Positions 56,602 through 64,000 of a stretch of DNA of 64,000 nt are shown here, piece after piece (the stretch's first letter is position 1; every line of letters begins with the position of its first letter). The position numbers and the translations under genes were made by a program. Source of the stretch: Rhodococcus sp. 1168 (lineage in GTDB: Bacteria; Actinomycetota; Actinomycetes; Mycobacteriales; Mycobacteriaceae); the NCBI RefSeq assembly GCF_002091955.1, contig NZ_MKKY01000055.1:124001-188000 (forward strand), written 5' to 3'. Under the pieces are notes generated by a model that was not told the DNA's origin, ran no database searches, and saw nothing but the letters and a program-made list of their open reading frames with translations.

Positions 56602-57111
56602 CTATTCGGCTGTCCGAGACTCCAGCAGTCGTCGTTCGAGACCCGCGGCAATCGAGACAACGGTAACGGTGCTTTCGGCGCCTGTGGGCAGGACGTAGGT
56701 GCGCTCGTCTCCCGCGCGGCACCCCATCAGTGCCCTGCCGAGCGGTGACAACGGTGAACACGTCGCTATTTCGTCCGCGGAGTTCCCGGTGGCCGCGGTC
56801 AAGACGAATGTTTCGACGTCGTCGCGGTCGTGATCGAACATCACGGTGACGAGCGAGAACGGTTGCACGGTGCCATCGTCGGTCACCGCAGCGGCAGCGG
56901 TCACCAACTCCTGGATCTCCGCGATGCGACGGTCGATACTCGACAATTCCTCGCGAGAGCGGTGGTAAGGATCGTTGTTCTCCAGATCGCCCATGTTGCG
57001 GAACTCGATCACATCGGCGGCGACTTCTGCACGCCGGATGTGCAAGGCGGACAGCTCGCTGGCCTCTTCTGATGCGGCACCTGCGGGCACGATAAGTTCA
57101 GTGGTCGTCAT
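56602..57111 (-). CDS. GreA/GreB-family transcript cleavage factor homolog, divergent
   Basis: 169 residues. The C-terminal FKBP-like half has SPLGRALMGCRAGDERTY, the Gre signature. The N-terminal coiled coil (AEVAADVIEFRNMGDLENNDPYHRSREELSSIDRRIAEI) is present, but the tip that reads GDLSENAEY in Escherichia coli GreA is GDLENNDPY: one catalytic acid (Asp42) stays and the second is displaced. RNA cleavage may be weak, or the protein may act as an anti-Gre-like modulator. ATG 57111. Confidence 0.78.
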   Translation of the reverse strand: MTTTELIVPAGAASEEASELSALHIRRAEVAADVIEFRNMGDLENNDPYHRSREELSSIDRRIAEIQELVTAAAAVTDDGTVQPFSLVTVMFDHDRDDVETFVLTAATGNSADEIATCSPLSPLGRALMGCRAGDERTYVLPTGAESTVTVVSIAAGLERRLLESRTAE

Positions 57112-57624
57112 GGAGTTTCTCCTTGCACTAAAACTCGGCGGTGGTCCCATTCCGAGGTCGTGGAAATACAGGTATCGACGCGGCGAGCAGTGCTCGACAC
57201 GTCAGATGGGTAATAAAAAACTGCGGTACCGATTCGGTGCTGCTTTTCGGTGATAAAAAGTCGACTGCCGACCAGCTGGATTACTGGATGCTGCTACAGG
57301 CCGCTGTTCTTTTACCAGGAAAAGTGAATCGGAAGCTGGATCAATGGTGGTGTTGAAACACCTGCACTGCGGCTGTCGGTACAACGTATTTTTTCCATGC
57401 GTCGACGAATGCAGGTGGAACAGTCTAGTGTCCTGGCGGCGCGGTGCATAAACAACCGCGTAGCTCTACAACAGTAGGAATCACAGCGTTCACACCTTCT
57501 TTCGCATCGCGTGTCTACCCTGACTGTAGCTTGAAAAAAATAAAACTCCAGTCACGGCCGTTTCAGCATCGAGACGAACGGGCGGTGAGGCCACCCTTTC
57601 CGTGCAGGGACACACCCGTGTTCA
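57112..57624. other. AT-richer intergenic region without a supported gene
   Basis: About 510 bp of lower GC content than the rest. It holds a short palindrome GGTGTT-GA-AACACC (57349-57362) and an AT-rich repeat at 57524-57554. No frame has coding character. The GreA-like gene probably has its promoter at the left end. Confidence 0.5.
57524..57554. repeat. AT-rich direct repeat, copy 1
   Basis: CTGTAGC followed by an A-rich run and CCAGTC. A similar 31-bp sequence recurs in the same orientation at 58788-58818, so the two orphan genes between are flanked by repeats. Confidence 0.45.
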
Positions 57625-58224
57625 CTATGGAATAGGTGCAGTCTCGTGGCGACACCACCGTGCGATGGCCTCCATTGCCACGCGCAACGATGAAGTAGTG
57701 CCGACGACGAGGTACGACGTGGATACGACCGGCGTTCCGTCAACCTCGATTTCGTACTTCAACCGCTGTGCCAGTCGCCTCGCGTTGTGGACCTCCAACC
57801 CAGCTCGGTAGACGGCTCGTGCATCGCACAAGACGAGGAGTCGGCATGTGCTGTACTCCGACGAAGCATCGACAGCTGCTGCGGCGAGTCTGTTGTTCTC
57901 TTCGGACTTCGCGGCGCGGTCGCGCCAGCGGGAGAGTATCCCGTTTCTTGTCGGCACTACCTCGGTGGTGACAATGATGGTTTCTGTCGGCATCGAGCTG
58001 CCGGGTTCACCTTGCGGCGCTGACAGCGTGGCAGGGGTGTCGCCACCGATCGGGTCAGAATTACGAAACGCCACCTCGACGCCCTGATCGACAAGCCCGC
58101 TGCGAAGGTCTTGGTGAAGCGGGATGGGCCGTCCGATGACAAGTGCATTGGTCGTGGTTCCCGCTCGCGAACTATCCGTTCGGCGATCGAACAGCGGTGG
58201 TGTCGGTATCTCGACGAGAGTCAT
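57625..58224 (-). CDS. Hypothetical protein, 199 residues
   Basis: No known domain is recognised. The C-terminal half has an alpha/beta character (CRLLVLCDARAVYRAGLEVHNARRLAQRLK). ATG 58224 has no strong ribosome-binding site. It shares orientation with the next gene, 91 bp away, and the pair is flanked by AT-rich repeats. Function unknown. Confidence 0.6.
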   Translation of the reverse strand: MTLVEIPTPPLFDRRTDSSRAGTTTNALVIGRPIPLHQDLRSGLVDQGVEVAFRNSDPIGGDTPATLSAPQGEPGSSMPTETIIVTTEVVPTRNGILSRWRDRAAKSEENNRLAAAAVDASSEYSTCRLLVLCDARAVYRAGLEVHNARRLAQRLKYEIEVDGTPVVSTSYLVVGTTSSLRVAMEAIARWCRHETAPIP

Positions 58225-58315
58225 ATCGACCTCTTTGTTGCTGTGGTGAATTTGTGGGTACCGCGGAGAGTCGAGACAACGACACTAACGGCGCATCTGG
58301 GACACGCACAGCGCC

Positions 58316-58750
58316 TCAGGAGGACGAACGGGCCAGCTCCAGAGTTTTGTAGCGGCTGATGATCGTCTGGCGTGTGGCACGGTCGGTATCGGTCGCCAGC
58401 GTCAGTATCCAAGGGGCGGATTCGCTGAAGTTGTCGGCGCTGGAGCGCTGCAGATCGGCTGTGACATCTCTCGAGATCGCCTCGAGTTTGTCACTGGTCA
58501 GGCGACCTGTCGGGTCGGAAAAGCCGTACCCGATCTCCCACACTTGCGGAGGAGTAAACAACCCGGAGACATTGAGTCGGTCCCATTGCCGTGCCAGAAG
58601 AGGCGACGTCACCTCTTCGACGGTCCGTTCTCGCTGCACGCGGAACGGACATGCCGCATCTATAGCGATTTCCCCCTGGTCGAGAAATTGTCGAAGTCGT
58701 TCGGGTGAGGCGCATACCCGAAAATTAAATTCCATCATGACCGCTTTCAC
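58316..58750 (-). CDS. Hypothetical protein, 144 residues
   Basis: Unrecognised. Visible features are MEFNFRVCASPERLRQFL near the N terminus and an amphipathic middle part. GTG 58750 has AAGGAG ten bases upstream; ATG 58738 is an alternative. First of a two-gene unit. Function unknown. Confidence 0.6.
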   Translation of the reverse strand: MKAVMMEFNFRVCASPERLRQFLDQGEIAIDAACPFRVQRERTVEEVTSPLLARQWDRLNVSGLFTPPQVWEIGYGFSDPTGRLTSDKLEAISRDVTADLQRSSADNFSESAPWILTLATDTDRATRQTIISRYKTLELARSSS

Positions 58751-58787
58751 GGTAGACTCACTCCTTCGGTCCATTCAGTTCTATAAA

Positions 58788-58818
58788 CTGTAGCCCAAAA
58801 GAAAATAAAAGCCAGTCG
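58788..58818. repeat. AT-rich direct repeat, copy 2
   Basis: Second copy of the 57524-57554 element: CTGTAGC, an A-rich run with AAATAAAA, then CCAGTC. It lies just upstream of the 58316-58750 gene and next to an inverted repeat (58817-58844). Confidence 0.45.
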
Positions 58819-58844
58819 TGTGCATGCATGCTTGAATGCACACG
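58817..58844. promoter_or_regulatory. Inverted repeat CGTGTGCAT-N10-ATGCACACG
   Basis: Perfect 9-bp arms, about 70-95 bp upstream of the 58316-58750 gene and downstream of the monooxygenase remnant. It may be an operator or a weak terminator. Confidence 0.4.
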
Positions 58845-59014
58845 AAAGTTTCTATGACGCAGCCGATGTGAGTCGAACTGATACGGCCACCAGTGGATTT
58901 GTTACTGGGTGTCGAAAGGCGCAGTCGACCGCTGAATTGTTCTTCTTCGAGTGCTTTTCACGACGATCTCGACTGACCCGATGTCCCTTGGCTCGATTTC
59001 CATGTGGGAGGGCT

Positions 59015-59536
59015 CTATAGTGCGAACGTCTTCTTCAGGTTCTCGATCACGCCATCGAGCCCACGATGGCCGAGGTACCCGTCGGGGCGGATGACGAACG
59101 CCGTCGGACCGGTGACACCGTATGCGCTGCGAACTTCGTTCGCAGTATCGACAACGACCGGCAGCACAGAGGTCACGTAGCTCGCCACAAGCAGATAAAC
59201 GTCGAGAAGTCCGTGCGCGGCGTCGACGGCTCTAGCGCCAAGCTCCATTCGCCGAGGACTACATGCCCGCACCCGAACTGCATCACATTCAGGCCGTTCG
59301 CCGATGACGTACCGAACGCGGTCGATCGAGGAATCGGACGTGGTGGCAGTTACTCCGTCGGCGTCCTGCTCGACCGACACGATGCCGACTCCGCGCTCGA
59401 CACTGGTTCCGAGCTCGGCAAGTCGCTCCGCGAGGATCCGCTCTGTCTCGTACTGGGGGAGCATCGCGAAGCTGTAAGGCACATCGGCGGGCAATGCCAA
59501 GTCGATTCGGCCGACCTGCTCGCCGGTGGTGTACAC
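59015..59536 (-). pseudogene. FAD-dependent aromatic monooxygenase remnant (phenol hydroxylase/PHBH-like)
   Basis: The open frame joins two pieces of a ~500-600 residue flavin monooxygenase: an internal piece (LPADVPYSFAMLPQYETERILAERLAELG, then VSVEQDADGVTATT) and the C-terminal thioredoxin-like tail (SAYGVTGPTAFVIRPDGYLGHRG). The N-terminal GxGxxG FAD domain and most of the middle, including the GD FAD motif, are absent. The stretch between the pieces does not resemble the family. It is a deleted copy and not a functional enzyme. Confidence 0.75.
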
Positions 59537-59554
59537 CGGAGGCTTTGTTCGTTG

Positions 59555-60346
59555 CTACATAGGGGGTAAGAGGCCAAGCGAAATCAAATCGTCCAGCAAC
59601 TGTCGTATGTTGCCGGTGTCGAACGAGAGGAAAGCGCGTTCGGTCTCGATCGCGGCAACGTGCTGGGCCAGCACCTCGGGGTCACGCAACGCGAGGATGG
59701 TAGCCAGATCCGAGGCCTTGGCGCCGCTGTGCGCAGCCTGCGCGGCCAGTAGGACGTTGAGGTAGCCGTGCTGTTCGAACCCTGTGTCAGCGTTGGTATT
59801 TCGAATCGCGTGGTCAAGTCCCGCGACAGCCTTGAAGGAGATTTCACGTCGCGCAGCCTCGTGGATGGCAGCGGCCAGTTCCTGCTCGCCAGGATATGCG
59901 TCCGCGGTGACGCCGCCGGTACGGAACGTGGCGTGGTAGCCACGCTCGTCCACGGCGTCGAACACCTCGGCTCGATGTTGTCCGCGCGGGATCTCGACGT
60001 AGACGTCGATGGCCGGGTCGACGGCACCCAGTGCGGTGATGTCGGTCCCGTTCGGCAGTGCGACTTCGATCGTGGCGACGGTCAGGTTCGACTTCGCATA
60101 CATCCGATCGAGCGCGGCCTCGACTGTGGCGGGACCACCCGACGCGATCAGCGATATCGATATTGGTTCGGTCACATAGATGAGGTCGTCGAGACGGGGA
60201 ATAGGAATCATCAACGGACCGACGAGGTCCGAGAATGCTGCGTCCCTGTACGAAAGATGCTGCTGGACAGCGGTCTCGAGCGGAGTGTCACCGGGCTGGA
60301 GGAGGGCCGCGTCGTCGCACAGTCCTCGGAACAATCTCGGAAACAC
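59555..60346 (-). CDS. Conserved hypothetical protein, 263 residues
   Basis: It starts MFPRLFRGLCDDAALLQPGDTPL, a pattern found in conserved actinobacterial proteins of unknown function. Acidic alpha/beta protein, with no catalytic motif seen. ATG 60346. It lies between the monooxygenase remnant and recC. A 257-bp spacer, with nothing else seen in it, separates it from recC. Confidence 0.65.
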   Translation of the reverse strand: MFPRLFRGLCDDAALLQPGDTPLETAVQQHLSYRDAAFSDLVGPLMIPIPRLDDLIYVTEPISISLIASGGPATVEAALDRMYAKSNLTVATIEVALPNGTDITALGAVDPAIDVYVEIPRGQHRAEVFDAVDERGYHATFRTGGVTADAYPGEQELAAAIHEAARREISFKAVAGLDHAIRNTNADTGFEQHGYLNVLLAAQAAHSGAKASDLATILALRDPEVLAQHVAAIETERAFLSFDTGNIRQLLDDLISLGLLPPM

Positions 60347-60603
60347 TTATCTCACCCGACTGCCGTTGTCGGGTGCGGTGATGCACAACGTCGAGTCGCG
60401 TTCAGTCGATCGGTCGGGTTCCGCGGAATCGGTCACCGTCCAACTGTAGCGACCGCAGCGCAGTGGTCCACATATTCAGGTGGTCGGGCCATTCATCGGC
60501 TCGGTGCCGTGAAGCTCGATGTCGAAACCGAAGTATGTCGGTCTGCTCGAGTAGGGTCGAGTGACCGTCCGTGCAGTGAGCGATCGCAGAAGGAGACATT
60601 TCA

Positions 60604-63600
60604 GTGGTGCTGAGGCTTTATCGCGCCACCCGTGGGGATTCGCTCGCAACGGCACTGGCTGAGGTGATGTCCAGCCCTCTGGCCGATCCCTTTGCAGCCG
60701 AAGTGATTTCGGTCCCTGCGAAGGGCGTCGAGCGCTGGCTGACTCAGCGTCTGTCTATGTCGCTGGGTGGGGCATCGGGTGACGGTATCGGCGCCAATAT
60801 CGAGTTTCCTTCGCCGACCCGCCTCGTCGAGGACGCGCGATCGGCGGCCCTCGGACGCGATCGCGACCTGGAACCATGGTCACGCGGACGCGTCCTGTGG
60901 GCGACGCTCGACGTCATCGACGGCTCGCTGACCGAACCGTGGTGCGCGGTGCTCGCCAAGCACCTCGGTAACGGAACGGACGAGCACCGGGCCGGACGTA
61001 GATGGTCCACAGCAGCCCACCTGTCCGAGCTCTTTCGGACCTACACCGCGGACCGTCCGTCGATGCTCGTCGACTGGTCGGCGGGCGTCGACAGTGACGG
61101 CTTCGGCGGCGCTTTGGCCGAGGACCTGCGCTGGCAAGCCGAACTGTGGCGTGCGGTTCGCGCCCGTATCGGACACGCGAGTCCTGCCGAACTTCTCGAC
61201 GATGTGTGTGCAGCCATCCGTGCCGACCGATCGATACTCGGCCTCCCTGAACGGGTGTCGATATTCGGTGCCACGAGACTGACAACCGATCAATTGCAGG
61301 TGATAGCCGCGATCGCCGAACATCGCGACGTGCATGTGTGGCTGCCGCATCCCAGCGATCGAATGTGGACGCAGCGCGTCGACCAGCAACGCGTCAACAG
61401 GCGATCCGATGACCGATCGGCAGTGACGATAGAACACCCACTGCTCGCCAGCCTTGCCCGAGACGTGCGTGAACTGCAGATGCGACTCCTCGGGCTCGGT
61501 GGCGACCTCGTCGATGCGGTCGAACCCGGTGCCGGCGTTCCCGACACGTTGCTGGGCCGAGTGCAGGACGACATCGCGAACAACCGAGCCCCAACCAGGA
61601 CAGCCGAACCGGACGGCACTATCGCCGTCCACGCGTGTCACGGTGCTCCACGCCAAGTCGAGGTCTTACGAGAGACCCTGCTGCACCTGTTCGACGATGA
61701 TCCGACGCTCGAACCCCGCGACGTGCTGGTCATGTGCCCCGACGTCGAGACATATGCGCCGCTGATCAGAGCGACTTTCGGACAGGGCGGGCTGGCACAT
61801 CCCGGTCACACCCTTCGCGTCCGGCTGGCCGACCGGGGGCTGCGGCAGACCAATCCGCTTCTCGCCGTGATCGCGACATTGCTCGACCTTGCGGTGGGAC
61901 GAGTGACTGCCAGTCAGCTTCTCGACCTCGTCGCTGCCGACCCGGTCCGCCTTCGGTTCGGCTTCTCCGATGACGATGTGGAACGCCTCCGTGAATGGAC
62001 ACAGGTATCGGGTGCTCGGTGGGGGATCAACTCCCGTCAACGCGAGAGCTTCGGCCTCGGCGGCTTTCGGCAGAACACGTTCAACAGTGCCGTCGACCGT
62101 CTGCTGTTGGGCGTAGCCGCCGACGAAACCGCTCACGAGTGGCTCGATCTGGCACTGCCGGTCGACGACGTCGATGGCAACGACATCGACCTGACCGGTC
62201 GGTTCGCGGAGTTCATCGATCGCCTGGCGGTGACCTTGCGTGATCTACAAGGGCCACAGCGGACGGCAGAATGGTGCCACGCACTCGTTCGAGCACTCGA
62301 TCTGCTCGCGGAGGTTGCTCCCTCCGACGCATGGCAACGCGCGCAAGCACTACGTGAACTCACCGAGGCCACCGAGCACGGCGAAAATTCGGTCATCCGG
62401 TTGGCCGACGTGCGGGCAATGCTCACGCGGGCTCTTGCCGGACGGCCTTCGCGAGCCAACTTTCGTACCGGCGAGCTGACGGTCTGCACCATGGTTCCGA
62501 TGAGATCCGTTCCGCATCGGATCGTGGTGCTTCTCGGCCTCGACGACGAAGTGTTCCCACGAGCGGGCAGTGTCGATGGCGACAACGTTCTTTCTCGTGA
62601 CCCGGCCCCCGGCGAGCGTGACGTCCGCAGTGAGGACCGTCAATTATTGCTCGACGCAGTGATGTCGGCAGGGGAGAAGCTGCTGTTGTTCTACACGGGT
62701 GCCGACCCGGTGTCCGGTTCGGTGAAGCCACCGGCAATTCCGCTCACCGAACTTCTCGACGTGGTCGCGGCAACTGCAGGAGCCGATGTGGTGACTCGAC
62801 ATCCCCTGCAACCCTTCGACTCCCGAAACTTCGATCGACGTGATCCGCTCAGCTACGACAAGGCCTCGCTCGACGGAGCGCGAGCGAGTCAACGCGAACC
62901 AGTCGCGCCGCCGCCCTTTCTCGCCTCCGCGCTCCCGGCGCGAGGTCTCAGCGACGTGGCTCTAGGCGACGTGGCTCTCAACGACCTTGTTGCTTTCCTC
63001 GAACATCCCATTGCCGCATTTCTGAAACAGCGATTGGGCATTCGCGTGCCGGAGATCGAAGACGATCTGTCCGATTCACTTACCGTCGAATTGGACGGAC
63101 TGCAGAAGTGGGACATCGGTGATCGCATGCTCGCCGAGCGTCTTTCGGGCACCGAAGTCGCGGACTTCCGTGCTGCAGAGTGGCGGCGCGGAACCCTCCC
63201 GCCGTTTCATCTCGGCGAAAAGCAGTTGCAGGACATCACTCGCGCCGTGGACGCGCTGGTCGACGTTTCCCGAGAAGTTCATGCCGGTGACGCAAGCGCA
63301 CTCGACATATCCATCGAACTGCGATCCGGTCGACGACTGAGCGGGACGGTCACCGGAATTCACGGAGACACCATTGCCAGGACGTCGTATTCGCGTCTTG
63401 CGCCGAAGCATCGTCTGGCGGCATGGGTTCGACTCCTCGTCGTTGCAGCACAGGATGATTCGCGACGGTGGCAGGCCGTCACGACGGGCCGCGGTCCGGG
63501 GAACCGAGCGGCGTGGCGATCGACGATCACGGCACCCGCGGACGCACTCGCGCAACTGGAACTGCTCGTGGCCCTACGGGACCTCGGTTTGACGTCACCG

Positions 63601-63891
63601 CTTCCGATCGCGCCGGGGGCTTCGTCGGTCTACGCAGAGCGGAGGTTTCGCGGTGCATCGGTCGACGACGCCATCGCGGCGGCCGAGAAGACCTGGTCCG
63701 ACAAATTCGGTGATGCAAAAGACCGAAGTATCGCTTACTTGTACGGCGCCGGCGCCTCGTTGGAGGTATTGACGTCGACGCCGGTGCGATCCGAAGATCC
63801 TCATTGGGGTGAGGAATCGACGCTCTTCGGAGTTCTTGCGCGCCGATTGTGGTGTCCATTGCTCGACGCGGAAAAGGAGGGCCAGCCATGA
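60604..63891 (+). CDS. recC: Exodeoxyribonuclease V subunit gamma
   Basis: 1095 residues, matching RecC length. It has the RecC-type inactive helicase and nuclease-like folds: N-terminal AKGVERWLTQRLSMSLG, middle VLVMCPDVETYAPLI and MRSVPHRIVVLLGLDDEVFPR. It binds the 3' strand and recognises Chi in the RecBCD complex during double-strand-break repair. GTG 60604 has GAAGGAGA ten bases upstream; GTG 60607 is possible. Coupled to recB by ATGA. Confidence 0.93.
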   Translation: MVLRLYRATRGDSLATALAEVMSSPLADPFAAEVISVPAKGVERWLTQRLSMSLGGASGDGIGANIEFPSPTRLVEDARSAALGRDRDLEPWSRGRVLWATLDVIDGSLTEPWCAVLAKHLGNGTDEHRAGRRWSTAAHLSELFRTYTADRPSMLVDWSAGVDSDGFGGALAEDLRWQAELWRAVRARIGHASPAELLDDVCAAIRADRSILGLPERVSIFGATRLTTDQLQVIAAIAEHRDVHVWLPHPSDRMWTQRVDQQRVNRRSDDRSAVTIEHPLLASLARDVRELQMRLLGLGGDLVDAVEPGAGVPDTLLGRVQDDIANNRAPTRTAEPDGTIAVHACHGAPRQVEVLRETLLHLFDDDPTLEPRDVLVMCPDVETYAPLIRATFGQGGLAHPGHTLRVRLADRGLRQTNPLLAVIATLLDLAVGRVTASQLLDLVAADPVRLRFGFSDDDVERLREWTQVSGARWGINSRQRESFGLGGFRQNTFNSAVDRLLLGVAADETAHEWLDLALPVDDVDGNDIDLTGRFAEFIDRLAVTLRDLQGPQRTAEWCHALVRALDLLAEVAPSDAWQRAQALRELTEATEHGENSVIRLADVRAMLTRALAGRPSRANFRTGELTVCTMVPMRSVPHRIVVLLGLDDEVFPRAGSVDGDNVLSRDPAPGERDVRSEDRQLLLDAVMSAGEKLLLFYTGADPVSGSVKPPAIPLTELLDVVAATAGADVVTRHPLQPFDSRNFDRRDPLSYDKASLDGARASQREPVAPPPFLASALPARGLSDVALGDVALNDLVAFLEHPIAAFLKQRLGIRVPEIEDDLSDSLTVELDGLQKWDIGDRMLAERLSGTEVADFRAAEWRRGTLPPFHLGEKQLQDITRAVDALVDVSREVHAGDASALDISIELRSGRRLSGTVTGIHGDTIARTSYSRLAPKHRLAAWVRLLVVAAQDDSRRWQAVTTGRGPGNRAAWRSTITAPADALAQLELLVALRDLGLTSPLPIAPGASSVYAERRFRGASVDDAIAAAEKTWSDKFGDAKDRSIAYLYGAGASLEVLTSTPVRSEDPHWGEESTLFGVLARRLWCPLLDAEKEGQP

Positions 63892-64000
63892 CCGACTTCG
63901 ACCTCCTCGGTCCACTCCCCGAGGGAACCACTGTCCTCGAGGCCAGTGCAGGAACGGGCAAGACGTTCGCTATCGTCGGTCTCGCGACCCGGTACATCGC
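63888..64000 (+). CDS. recB: Exodeoxyribonuclease V subunit beta, 5' end only
   Basis: The first ~37 residues are in the window and the gene runs off the right edge. They contain the Walker A loop EASAGTGKT typical of RecB helicase. The ATG overlaps the recC stop (ATGA at 63888-63891). Confidence 0.9.
   Translation, partial: MTDFDLLGPLPEGTTVLEASAGTGKTFAIVGLATRYI

Noticed and set aside
57141..57356. Small plus-strand open frame of 71 codons in the AT-rich spacer
   Set aside because: No ribosome-binding site, no recognised similarity, and partly the 5' region of the GreA-like gene.

Overview
The window reads as chromosomal DNA of a high-GC actinomycete, most likely Rhodococcus or a close relative. 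Supporting signs are frequent GTG and TTG starts, ATGA-coupled operons, paired PucR regulators, a barbiturase gene, an ECF sigma factor with a YCII partner, a KstR-like operator and RecBCD rather than only AdnAB. No rRNA, tRNA, CRISPR array or intact insertion sequence was seen.

58-24141: a 23-kb block, all on the minus strand until the divergent upp gene, that looks like an oxidative pyrimidine (uracil/thymine) degradation island. It holds an NCS2 nucleobase permease, a CO-dehydrogenase-type molybdenum hydroxylase (CoxM/S/L) with CoxG and XdhC helpers, a ring-opening amidohydrolase of the barbiturase/cyanurate hydrolase family, two amidases (one a candidate ureidomalonase), a class III CoA transferase, a fused acetyl-CoA-carboxylase-type carboxyltransferase, a hydantoinase/oxoprolinase pair, two PucR regulators and uracil phosphoribosyltransferase. 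Inferred route: uracil -> barbiturate -> ureidomalonate -> urea + malonate -> malonyl-CoA -> acetyl-CoA. The same TGGCA-N5-TGCC box lies about 105 bp upstream of both hyuA and the barbiturase gene.

24219-33237: nitric-oxide defence (nsrR-hmp with a candidate operator), NADP-glutamate dehydrogenase copy 1, a fatty-acyl-CoA ligase, a DUF218 protein, a broken SAM methyltransferase behind a KstR-like box, and an ABC-F ATPase that ends at a perfect 64-bp palindrome.

33237-37821: small housekeeping and accessory genes. This stretch has an unusual concentration of damaged genes: an ECF sigma factor with one frameshift and one in-frame stop, and a CGNR zinc-finger remnant.

37862-47588: an oxidative catabolism block. 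It contains a class-C beta-lactamase-like esterase, TetR, acyl-CoA synthetase, nitroreductase, a HAPMO-type Baeyer-Villiger monooxygenase, a 2OG-Fe(II) oxygenase, and an AurF-like diiron oxygenase paired with a fused ferredoxin/ferredoxin reductase.

47707-49928: a compact ADP-ribose module (ADP-ribosylglycohydrolase, macrodomain protein, NrtR-type regulator) with matching operator-like sites at both ends.

49939-64000: a putative TY-Chap chaperone-like protein, an excalibur-domain membrane protein, a hypothetical protein, beta-carbonic anhydrase behind a 27-bp palindrome, MarR, glutamate dehydrogenase copy 2, a divergent GreA-family factor, two orphan genes flanked by similar AT-rich repeats, a flavin monooxygenase remnant, a hypothetical protein, then recC and the start of recB.
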